Source of the DNA: Mycocentrospora acerina
Lineage: Eukaryota > Ascomycota > Dothideomycetes > Pleosporales
Direction of reading: 5' to 3'
Assembly (NCBI GenBank): GCA_022701365.1
Contig: JAKUHH010000395.1
Coordinates: forward strand, 372,001 to 436,000
Length of the DNA: 64,000 bases
This document shows positions 1 through 10,288 of this stretch, piece by piece. A program made the translations under genes and the position numbers. The notes beneath the pieces are model-generated. The model saw only the letters and a program-made list of their open reading frames with translations, ran no database searches and was not told the DNA's origin. Each line of letters begins with the position of its first letter. Position 1 is the first letter of the stretch.

Positions 1-1
1 C

Positions 2-934
2 CCCGCCCCCCGCAGCGCAGTCCAAAGAGAAGCCTGGACCCTCGGCAAAGCCGCCTGCCTCAAGGGCCTCTCCCTCCGCCCCAACCCCGTCTCCGAAGTC
101 CACATCCCACACACACACCGCTTCCCCAACGAGGGCGCCACAATCCCCGCATACTACCTCGTCCCCGACTCTGCCCAGAATGACAACAACAACAGCAACC
201 CCGTCCCTCTACTGATCATCTTCACCGGCCTAGACGGATACCGCACCGAACTCGCCGTATGGATGGAAGGCTGGCGCCAGGTCGGCGTCGCCACGCTCGT
301 CATGGAAATCCCGGGGACAGGCGACTGCCCCGCAGCAGCCTCAGATCCCACCTCGCCGGACCGCCTCTACAGCAGCGTCTTCGACTGGGTAGCACAGCAG
401 TCCCACCACATCGACACGCGGCGCGTCGCCATCTGGGCCTTTAGCACGGGGGGCTACTACGCCATCCGCGTGGCGCACACGCACGCATCGAAGCTCGCGG
501 GCGTAGTCGCCCTGGGCGGAGGCTGCCACCACATGTTCTCCCCGGAGTGGCTCGACAATGTAAATCACCTCGAGTATCCGTTTGATCTCGCGGACACGCT
601 GGCGTACAAGTTCGGGTACGGCAGCGATGTAGTGGCGTTCAAGAGGGAGGGGATGCACAAGTTTTCGCTGTTGGAGGATGGCACGCTGGATGGGGCCGAG
701 TGTGCGCGGCTGTTGCTGGTGAATGGGACAGAGGATCAGATTTTCCCCATTGATGACTACTACCTCGCGTTGCAGCATGGACTGCCAAAGGAGGCGCGGT
801 TCGTCAAGGGGTTTAGGCATATGGGCGAGCCGCAGGCGTTTTTTACAATCATTCCGTGGCTGTACAGGTTGTTTGGAGTAGAGGGGAATGTCGGGAAGCA
901 CATGTCGACGTTGCCTTTTAAGCCCAAGTACTGA
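2..934 (+). CDS. Ayg1-like alpha/beta hydrolase, 5' partial
   Basis: The reading frame is open from base 2 to the TGA at 932-934, so the 5' end lies outside the window. The protein matches the Ayg1 group of fungal hydrolases, which shorten polyketide precursors of DHN melanin (known family role). Visible marks are the GLDGYRTEL segment after a hydrophobic strand (bases about 218-250), the nucleophile region AFSTGGYYA (about 436-462), an acid region NGTEDQIFPIDD and the base-bearing FRHMGEP near the C-terminus. The nucleophile elbow reads A-F-S-T-G instead of the textbook G-x-S-x-G, so the first glycine is replaced by alanine. The end FKPKY is intact. It is convergent with the lysyl-tRNA synthetase gene. 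Family assignment is good; the actual substrate is inferred, and no polyketide synthase is visible in the window. Confidence 0.85.
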   Translation, partial: PAPRSAVQREAWTLGKAACLKGLSLRPNPVSEVHIPHTHRFPNEGATIPAYYLVPDSAQNDNNNSNPVPLLIIFTGLDGYRTELAVWMEGWRQVGVATLVMEIPGTGDCPAAASDPTSPDRLYSSVFDWVAQQSHHIDTRRVAIWAFSTGGYYAIRVAHTHASKLAGVVALGGGCHHMFSPEWLDNVNHLEYPFDLADTLAYKFGYGSDVVAFKREGMHKFSLLEDGTLDGAECARLLLVNGTEDQIFPIDDYYLALQHGLPKEARFVKGFRHMGEPQAFFTIIPWLYRLFGVEGNVGKHMSTLPFKPKY

Positions 935-1309
935 GTTTGGGGAATGTGGAAGTCGCCGAATATGGAATAGCAAGTGGTTGACTAGAAGAAGATTGTGGAT
1001 TGCAAGACCGATCTACCACTGCTCAGTGTCAATACTAATAGATCAAGACATTCCACGTTGAGTGCGCCACTATTTTAGAAGAAATCTCCTGAGATCTGAA
1101 TCCAAGTCAATCAATCACGAAGACATCATGGATAACGAGAGATACATCACACTAAGATGAAAAGATATTGGCAATGTTGAATGAACTTGGTATTTTGGTT
1201 CCTCGACTGGTGTTTCCTAGCTCGAATCCAATTCTTCATCATTCGTGTAATATCCTTCGTGAACCTTTCATAAATATAACAATTCTATGCTCACCATTCT
1301 GCACTACAT
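935..1309. other. Convergent intergenic region
   Basis: This stretch separates the stop codon of the Ayg1-like gene from the stop codon of the minus-strand lysyl-tRNA synthetase gene. It is AT-richer than the flanking exons and should hold both 3' UTRs. No conserved frame or RNA gene is seen. Confidence 0.6.
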
Positions 1310-3483
1310 CTATTTATGGGCTGAAGCAAGTTAGCAGAATACACGTGTGTCTATAGCAGATTGTACTTACGAATTCCCTCCTCAGGCTTGGGCTCAATGC
1401 CAACCACCTCCGCAGCAGTCGCAGGCTTCTTGTCCTCAACTACATCCTTCATGAAAGGGAAAGTGATGACCTCCTTGATACTGTAGTTGTTGGTCAAGAA
1501 CATGACCAGTCGGTCGATACCCATTCCCCATCCACCGGTTGGTGGAAGACCATACTCAAGAGCCTGGCAGAAGGTCTCGTCGATCAGCTGTGCCTCGTCA
1601 TCACCCTGGTCCTTCTGGTTTGCTTGCTCTTCCTACGCTCTTGTTAGTGACACTACACAAGCAACTCATTCTAGGATGGTCTTACAAATCGCAGACGCTG
1701 GTCAAAGGGGTCGTTCAACTCCGTGTAGGCATTGCAAATCTCCTTCTTGCAGACAAAAGCCTCGAAACGTTCGCAAAGACTGGAACAATTAGCTGGTTGT
1801 CTACTGTACACCTTCTTATTTCACATACCCTGGGATCTCACGATGGTACTTGGCTAGTGGCGACATGACCTCGGGGTGACCAACGATGAAAGTAGGGTTG
1901 ATAGCAGTTTCCTCGATGAACTCGCCGACCTTGCAGTTGTTAGCTTTTATTGGAGCGATTACGCAATGAGGGTTCTTACCAGCTTGTCAATCATCCTCGA
2001 GTTTGTGCGGGGCTCTGAGCAGTCCACCTTGACCTTTTTGAGCACGTTCTTGAGGAACGTGTTGGTCTCAGCCGTGTGTAGTTGGTTAGCAGGTGGGAAC
2101 TTCTCTCCTGTGGCCTCCTCCAACGCCGGAATCATCTCCACTCGTCTCCAAGGTGCTGCCCAGTTGACCTTGTACTCCTCGCCGCTCTGGGTGTGGAAGA
2201 TAGTCTCGTAACTGCCTGTAATCTCCTTGACCAGGCCACTGACCATCTCCTCGGTCATATTCATGACGTCGTTGTAATCAGCATAAGCCATATAGAATTC
2301 ACAGGTGGTAAACTCGGGGTTGTGGGTGAGGTCAATGCCCTCGTTTCGGAATTGGCGGCCAATTTCGTAGACCCTCTCGAGTCCTCCAACAACAAGTTCC
2401 TTGAGGTAGAGCTCAGGAGCGATACGGAGGAAGAGTTCCATGTCCAGCTCATTGTGGTATGTCTTGAATGGCCTCGCGGTGGCACCTCCAGCGATCTTGT
2501 TCATCATAGGTGTCTGCACCTCTAAGAAATCCCGCTCATCGAGGTACTTGCGAACGTATTTGACGATCTTGGTTCTTGTGATGAAGGTGTTTCGTGTGGA
2601 GTCATTCATGATGAGGTCGAGGAAACGGTTTCGGTGACGTTGCTCTTGGTCCTTATATCCGCTGTTGCCATGTTAGTAACAACGTTTCTGGCAAGTGAAG
2701 TAGATGCTTACAAGTGCTCTGTCGGCAACATCCTCAAGCAAGGTGTGAGGAGAATCACCTCCCTGGCGAAGATGCTGAGCTCGCCCTCACCACCCTTCTT
2801 GGGGTTTGTGCGACCAGGGTATCCAATGACGCCGATGATGTCTCCTCGTTGGATGTTCTCATGCTGCTTCTCGAAAGGAACGTCGGCCTTGGAATTGTCG
2901 ATCTGGCACATGACCTGGATCGTGGTACCCTCGGCCTTGCCTACAAAATGTTAGGTTGCGTCGTGGACACGATATGCATACAACCTACAAACGTAAAAGT
3001 GGAGCTTGGTCGAAGAAGAGCGCTGCGCCATGACGCGCAGTCCAATGCGGATCTCCTTATCCTCAACGACCTCGCTTTTCTTGAGGTGCGAGTAATCGCG
3101 GATGAAGTCGGGGAGGTTGTAGTTGACATGGAACTTGTGGGGGTATGGGTTTGGCTGCTTGGAGGTTCGGAGTGCGTTGATTTTGTTGGAGCGGATCTCA
3201 AAATATTGCTATGGTACATGTCAACGATGCAATCAACCACTCGGTAGGCGTCCTGATATAGGTAGATGCATACGTTTGGGTTAAGCTCTTCAACATCGTC
3301 CTTCTTCTCTTTCTTGGGGCGCTCGGGCAGAGAGGCCTCCTTTGCTGCTTTCTTCTCGTCTCTTTCGCGCTGCTTTTGTCTTTTTTTAAGCTCGCTCTTG
3401 CTCACTCGTTCGCCAGTAACAGGATCGAGGTGCAGCTTGTCGGCGGCCTCAGCCTGGGGAGCTGGGGGCTGTTGGTCGGCCAT
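1310..3483 (-). CDS. KRS1: Cytosolic lysyl-tRNA synthetase (class II)
   Basis: Charges tRNA-Lys with lysine in the cytosol. Exons in transcription order: 3483-3274, 3208-2989, 2940-2712, 2661-1980, 1929-1829, 1779-1686, 1632-1371 and 1320-1310, giving 602 residues; all phases join cleanly at GT-AG sites. The N-terminus has a Lys/Arg/Glu-rich extension (about residues 25-60) typical of eukaryotic LysRS, followed by the OB-fold anticodon-binding domain (NQYFEIRSNKINALR, then NPYPHKFHV). The class II core shows ETPMMN-type motif 1 (here QTPMMN), motif 2 around FRNEGIDLTHNPEF and motif 3 GWGMGIDRLVMFLT. The start at 3483 (MADQQPP) is preferred over an in-frame ATG 17 codons upstream because it matches the usual family start. 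The last exon holds only the final few bases: with one base carried over it encodes Pro-His-Lys and a TAG stop. Seven introns is many for a fungal housekeeping gene. Confidence 0.95.
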
Positions 3484-6400
3484 GATTGCGATGGACGATT
3501 GTGGTTGTTGTGTCGTGCGACTCACAATCGTCAATTATTTTGTGTACCCCTCCCTCGGACTCACCCCGCCAAAGTTTCGGCTAAGCCATGCTCAGACTAG
3601 CCTATGCCTGGCGTGCATTGCTTTTGGGTGGAGTCGACTTCGACTCAACCTCGACGCACATTGCGACTCATCTCGCATTCGTATTAATTGCATCTGCCCT
3701 AATACTTCTCTTCGGGCCTTGTTGATCGAGTACGAGAGGGATCATCGCTTCAGGGTGTGGTCTTCACATGCTCAAGTCGTCTCACGGTCAATTGAGCGGC
3801 AGATTTAAGAGATGGGCAAATCTATCCAACGATACCTTTTCCAGGGTCAGGATATGACAAGAAATTAGCATACATTCTTCCTGAGTTGGCTTTGAGTTAT
3901 TTGGTGTTCAGGTCCAACCGTTGTTGTCCCTTCATCGTTGGGAAGTCATCACGCGAGTATCGAGTGAGCCTATCCAAGCGTCGCCATCGTACGAGCAGAA
4001 AGAAAATGGGACTTCATTAACTTGACAAGTTTTTCGGGAAATTAACATCGGCGGTAACCTAGCTGTGTCGTAATGATTACTACATTCACGCTTTCTGACA
4101 ACAATTAGGCTTGATTTCACTTTAAAAATCAAGCTGATCAGAGTGCCCAACCGTCATTACCTACATCACTCTTGGAGATCATAATACCACACTGAAAAGC
4201 AACAGGGTCTGTCTCCATCTGCGTGTTTGGAACTCTTTTTTCGACAAGACTTAGCGTCGTGATCTGTTGGGTTGTACCCAGCTACCCTAATTCAGGGTAC
4301 CTCCCGCAAGGGAAATGTAGATTCGCGATCACGGATATGCGGGTAAATTGTTGCCTGGACAATGAACTATTCTTTGTATACGCCCAGTTCTTTGCTGATT
4401 TCTTTGGCGTTGTTGCTAGGCGATGGTTCTAAGTGCATTGAACGTGGTGTTTCACTTTGGCTGTCAGAGAGATTTTCTTTGGGGAATGACTACGCTGGGA
4501 GCAAATTTCGAAACTCCGTCAAGTCTACAGGTTGTCATTTCTGGCATGCATGTGTTCGGTGTTGCTGAGGTGCTAACAACGTTGCTTTTGCCCACTATGT
4601 TGCATTGAATTGAATAGAACGAGTAAATTTTGGGGCTGACGCCAGTGCGATGACATGGCTGCGGCTAGGGCTGATGGTGAAGCTGTAGGACATGAATCCG
4701 ATTTCTCCCTCGGACTGCTAGATTATCCCTCAACGTCCCGCTTGCGCGGATCCGGGCACTTTAGATGATGTATCTACGTTACTTTTATGAATTGCTCAGT
4801 CAGGGTCTACCTTCGACGATCAATCAGAAACCCTCCGAATTGGACGAGAGTCACAAATACTCCGATGACGGGCTCGAAAGCTTTCTTGGTAATCAATGTT
4901 GGGCTCATTCTTCGATGTCAGTGCCTTGAAATGGGGCTTCATGATCGAGATGGCTATATTAGGAAGTGTCAAATATGTCATCGATCCCGTCGCTGTGCGA
5001 TCTCCGAACGATGCACGATCCGAGAATTCAGCCCTATACTAGCTAGTGTCCAGGAGCTTCTCCAATGCAAAGTCTGGGACTGCTTGTAGCAAAGGATCGT
5101 CAGGTCCCGACGTCAGTATTTGTTGATGGTCAGGGTCCAGCAACAGCGCGAGGGCGTCACCAGACATGAGCGCGATCGTCACACGGCATGTCATCGAGAG
5201 GTTGCAGCCAAACTGCAGAATTAATCGATAGACCCCAAACGGGATTCTGAAACAGGTGACAGGAGGAGCGTTGGATGTCTGAGCTAGATTCCACAGAGGT
5301 TGCTTTCATGACGAGCATGAGCAAGGTCTCGATCAGAACATGGGTGGGATCACGATTTGCTTCTCGCTATTGTTGCTGATCATTGGAATGAAAAGGGTCG
5401 TCGCCCTGTACAACGGGAAATGCGAACGACGGCGAAAAGGATTGCATGATGGCGAGCCGGGTGGTGGGTAAGGTGAACACGACATGCATGTGCTATTTCC
5501 AATGTCCACCAAGCCACGTTGTCAGACGACCAGATTGCCGGTCTTGCCGAGACGCTGCTGCGCCTGCTAGGCAGCGAGTGGGGAGGGCGTGCAATTGGAC
5601 GGAAGACGTGGCACGACGGGCGTCGAAGACTTTTTGTGCAGACTGCCAGCAGACGAGCGGTGCAGGCGGCGTGCAGGCGGGCAACGAGCTACCAGACGAG
5701 GAGCATCCTCCCCTCGACCAAGCGTCGCGCAGTCGTATCGATTGACGATCAATACAATCGATAGCAGAAGCGGCCGCTGCAAGACAATCATGTGGAGATG
5801 GCCGTCCGCTCGCACAGTTCGTCGTGGTCCCGCGGCCCGCTGCATGAAGAGTGTAAGATTAACTTCATTTGGGTTTTCAGGGGCACTAGAAATGCTAGCC
5901 AGCCTCTGTGCTGGTGATCTCGCCGTGGTTGGGCCACCCTCGTGCCCTTTGCTGACGGCGCGAGGCTGGCCCGCCAAGCGTGTTTACCCACAACAAACAA
6001 ACGACGCGTTGCAAAATCCACCCCGCCAGTCCTCTGCCCGCCGCACCGTGGCCTGGCAGTTGGTAGCGCCCTGTGTAGCGAGAGGCAGGCGGTGCCATGT
6101 TTGCTTGTGGCCCCACTGCCTGCCCGGCCTGCTTGCTTCATCTCGCGCCAGGCGCAGCCGACTCGAGATGCTCTCGGCGAGCCGTTGGGTTTGTTGATGC
6201 ACGAAAGCGCGCACGGACGCGGTGGCTAGCGCCCCTCCGAGTCGCAGCCAAAGCAAACCCAACACTGACGCGCGCGCGCGTTTCTCACATATACCAATCT
6301 ATCATCCCCGTCCGATCGCTGCGAGAGCGCACAAAGGGTCTTTTCGTTGCTCGCCCACGCCCCGACACTGCCTCCTTGCGCGATTGCATCATCGCCGCCG

Positions 6401-6991
6401 TCGCGCTGTGTTTTTGCCCCAGAGCCGTGCTGAGAGCCGTGTCGCGCCTGCAGTAAACACGGGCGCATGCCAGCCTCCCGCACACGTCCACTCCACGAAT
6501 CGCGCCCGGCCACGCACTTGACACCACCACCCTCTCTCCACCTCTCCACCTCTGCGCATCACCACGCTCCTTCTCAGCACCACCGCCAGGCCTTGCATGG
6601 AGCTGCGCCGAACGTAGTCGCCGCCCGCCTGGACGACCATCTGGTTACGACGAGTGCGACAAGCGACCGAGCGCGCCCGTCACGGCACTGCACGCACTTT
6701 GACACCACCGCGCTCCACCCCGCACCTCTGCCATCACCCTGCGCTACCGTTATCGATTAAACAGTGCTGTGCGCGTCCTCATCCTCCATTTGCCACGACC
6801 GTGTCCCCCGTTCCAGGCAGCCAACCACCCCAGCGCAAAATCACAACAACAGCCCCTCTGGACCGTCGCACCCCTCGACCACGCACCACGGACCACCACA
6901 ACCAGCCTCTCGCCACAGCGCGTCTCTTCTCTTCTCCTCTTTCCCCTCCTGCCAACCACACCACACCACCGCATCCCCGCCTTCGCCCCCA
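3484..6991. promoter_or_regulatory. Long divergent intergenic region and GC-rich leader of the kinase gene
   Basis: About 3.5 kb separate the starts of the divergent LysRS and Wee1-like genes. The first part (to about 5450) is of mixed composition with no convincing frame. The second part (about 5500-6990) is strikingly GC- and CpG-rich, full of CT tracts, and carries many overlapping open frames on both strands that have no domain logic. These look like composition effects in a promoter or long 5' UTR. Several ATGs lie between 6460 and 6990 ahead of the kinase start and could act as upstream ORFs if transcribed. A nested inverted repeat with 8-base arms occurs at 5736-5763. Confidence 0.5.
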
Positions 6992-9900
6992 ATGGACTTT
7001 GCCTACTCGCCGCACCGCGAGGGCTGCGGCGCCCTGCACCTGCCCTCACCCACACACCCCCACAACTATCGCCTGGAAGGCACGCACTTTTCTCACCTGC
7101 AACAACTCCGCCGCTCCCTCTCGCGCTCGCCCTCCAAACCCTCGCGCTTCCAGATGCGCAACTCGGACTCGCCACGTTCGCCCATCTCGCCGCTGGCCCT
7201 CACACGCGCCTTCAGCCCTAACAAGCAACACGGACCCACGAGCCCCATAGCAGCATACCCTGAGTCACCACTGGCACAGACCGTTCCGGCCAAGAAGAAG
7301 TTTACAATACGCCGCACAGCACCCTTCCGCTCATCGCCGCGCACCCGCACCAGCAAATCCAAGAGCCCACACCGTGTCCTGGCCGACTCGACTGACATCG
7401 GCAACGCGACGCCCTTCCTGGGCCGACATGCCACTGGGCAGGAGAATACACCCGCACCCCGCTCCAGCGTAGAACATCCCGACATCATGGACACTGACAG
7501 ATATGGGCTGAACGACAAGCCCATCAAGTTTGAGTTCGCGCGCCGAACCGATGTTTCGCCAAACAAGTCAAGCCCGCTCAAGCGCAATGATGGAGTCATG
7601 AACTTGGGCGAAGGAAATGGCAGCAGCCCGGTCGCAAAGAGGCGAAGCTTGCACGCTATTTCTACTCTTGGGAACGACTTTGAAAGCATATTTGACCAGC
7701 CAAACGCGTCGCGAGCCTCTGTCCAAGAGCCGCAACGAACAAATGAGAACGAGTCGCTAGGTGGATTTTCGTTCTCTTCGCCTGTAGCCACCACACAATC
7801 ACCACTGCGCAGAGGGACATCATTGAGAAAATCGACACTGTCGCAAAGATCAACAAACACCCCGCGGCCCAAGCCAGCGTTCGATGGCGAATTTGCGTTC
7901 CCTGGTGCCGCCGCCTCCAAAACACGAAACCGTATGTCCTTGGATGGCGCGCTGGGACACAGCACTACGCCCTCTCACACTCCGTTCCGCAAATCTACTT
8001 TTGACCCAGAACGCATGGGACTACCTCAGCCCTTTGTACGTAACGGCGCTGGAGTGGCGCAACCACACCCATTATCACACGCGCACACTCCGTCTTCTTC
8101 GTCTAGCTTTAGCGGAGAAACACCTCCGATGGCTCCACCCAGGGCACGACTGTTTGGGGCCCCACCAACTCCTGCGGGACCATCCCATCAGTTCTCCCGA
8201 TCCCTGCCGATCGGTGTGGGTCGCCCATACATGACAGAAGCAGATGAGGAGTCGCAAGAGTCATTTGACACCCCCTTCAAGGTACCACAACCTGTCGCCT
8301 TCTCGACAGGTCTGCTCTCAAAGAAGAACCGCAATGTGAATGATCTGCCTGGAGCCGCAGGCAGATATATCATGCCCGACACTCCATCAAAGCGACAATC
8401 TTATCCTCCCGCCGCGGGTGACAGGACAGAGGTCATTGACACACCGCTAATCAAGCGCGGAGGCAGTCTCTTTGGTAACTCCACACGACCTCAGCCTCAA
8501 TTTGGCACGACAAGTACGCCATTCAGCAGTCACGTTTCGAAATTCTCTACCGAGTCTTTCGGCAAAAGTACTAGCATCTTCGGCAACATGGGTAGCTCAC
8601 ATCAGCGACGGGGAAGCATCATCAGTGTAGACGGAGACGACGATATTTTGCCAGACTCTCAATCACCATCCGCAAACAGAATGATGGATTCACCAACAAC
8701 CAACCGAATGGTCGACAGCCTGTCCGGCACTGATGACATGCCACCCACACCCACCAAGTCACAAGGTGGATCAAGCCGCCGATCCAAGGAGAGCAGCCTG
8801 CGACGCAAGACTTTCCGTCAGCGTCCCTCTATTGGAGAAAATACTTTTGCTGCGCCGGATTTCGATGGTCACACAAACGCAGCCATCTCTTTCGGTGCCT
8901 CTTCACCACCGACACCAAGCGAAAACATATTCGCTCCAGACGCCAGCAGGCTCTCATTGTCAGGCAACCGACGAGGCTCGATAAACTTCAACAGCAGTCT
9001 TGACTCTTTCCCGCCTGCCACACCCACTGCTTCACGTGATCAATCGATATTCTTCGCAAACGATCAGAGCGCCATTCCAATTGGACTGACAAAGAACGAT
9101 GTGGATGAGTCACTGACGGCACGTTTCCGTGAAGTAAAGGAACTTGACGGCGGTGAAGGCGAGTTCTCTATTGTGTACCGCGTGAGCCAACCTGTCAAAG
9201 CTTCACCTCAGAGATCGCCTGCTGGAAGTCAGGTGTGGGTGGTCAAGAAGTCCAAGAAGACCTACATCGGTATGGGTGACCGTCAGCGCAAGATGCGTGA
9301 GGTCGATATTCTGTACGCGCTTCGCGGCAACGATCACGTCCTCAGTATCAAAGATCACTGGGAGCACGATGCTCGCCTTTACATCCAGACCGAGTACTGC
9401 GAAGGTGGCAACCTGAGGCGGTTCCTTGACACTACTGGATTCAGCGGTCGTCTTGACGACTTCCGAATCTGGAAGATCCTCATGGAACTTTCAATGGTAA
9501 GCGAACTCATCATTGAATTAGGAAAACAGCTAACGAATTTGTAGGGCCTCACGTTCATTCACAACTCGGGTTATATCCACCTTGACCTGAAGCCCGCCAA
9601 TATCCTTATCGACTTTGAAGGAAGCCTAAAGATCGCGGATTTTGGTCTTGCCAGTCAATGGCCCGCTCCCAAACACATCGATGGGGAGGGCGATCGCCAC
9701 TACCTCGCACCAGAAGCACTCTCTGGTCGATTTGACAAACCTGCCGATGTCTTTGCTCTTGGTATGATGTTGGCTGAGATCGCTGGTAACTGCGTCATCC
9801 CCGAGAATGGTGTCTACTGGCAGAAACTGCGCTCAGGCGAGTTCGAAAACGTGCTTCCAAGCCTTACCTGGAGCGCCGACAGCAGCACTTTGAGCCGAGA

Positions 9901-10288
9901 CTCGAATGGTGAGCCAATCACAGAGAACACCCGAGTCTCTCTGGATGGTTTCATGATGTCCGATTCGGACTTCGAACCACTATCATCTATACAGGTGCAG
10001 CCAGCATCAGACCCAGAAGAAGAGCTTGCACGAGCGCCCAAATTCATGATCGACCGAGAGGACATGAGCTCCATGGACCAGGTCGTAATGGCGATGTTGC
10101 ACCCTGTTCCAGACCAGCGACCCACAGCCGAGCAGGTTTATCAATGCTTTGGTTGCCAGTGGGTTGAGAGTAGGAGACGATCAGGCGCCACCGTCTATGA
10201 GGGCAACTTTGGGCCGAGCGACGAGGTGCTGGCCACATACGACCAGGACCACGATATTGATTCAGATGACATGATGGACATGAGCTGA
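6992..10288 (+). CDS. Wee1/Swe1-type cell-cycle protein kinase
   Basis: Inhibitory kinase that phosphorylates the cyclin-dependent kinase (Cdc2/Cdk1) and delays mitosis (family role). Two exons, 6992-9496 and 9545-10288, with a 48-nt intron, give 1082 residues. The first 700 residues are low-complexity, Ser/Thr/Pro-rich and full of SP/TP sites, as expected for a CDK-regulated regulator. The kinase domain follows: glycine loop GGEGEFSIVY (about 718-728), lysine in VWVVKKSKK (about 750), catalytic loop IHLDLKPAN with D849 and N854, and DFG at 867-869. The HLDLKPAN form is characteristic of Wee1 kinases rather than the usual HRDLK. The start at 6992 (ccccaATGG context) is the first in-frame ATG; the frame stays open upstream but begins there only with GTG. 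The C-terminal tail is acidic (DIDSDDMMDMS). Confidence 0.93.

Noticed and set aside
341..973. Long minus-strand frame opposite the Ayg1-like gene
   Set aside because: It lies wholly antisense to a convincing coding sequence and shows no domain; it is a mirror of high GC content.
5446..6760. Many overlapping long frames on both strands
   Set aside because: They overlap in up to five frames, have Arg/Pro/Ala-biased composition and no domain, so they are treated as GC-rich leader DNA.
6764..6991. N-terminal extension of the Wee1-like frame
   Set aside because: The open frame upstream has no ATG (it begins with GTG), and its Pro/Ser/His-rich content is a composition effect. The first ATG is at 6992.
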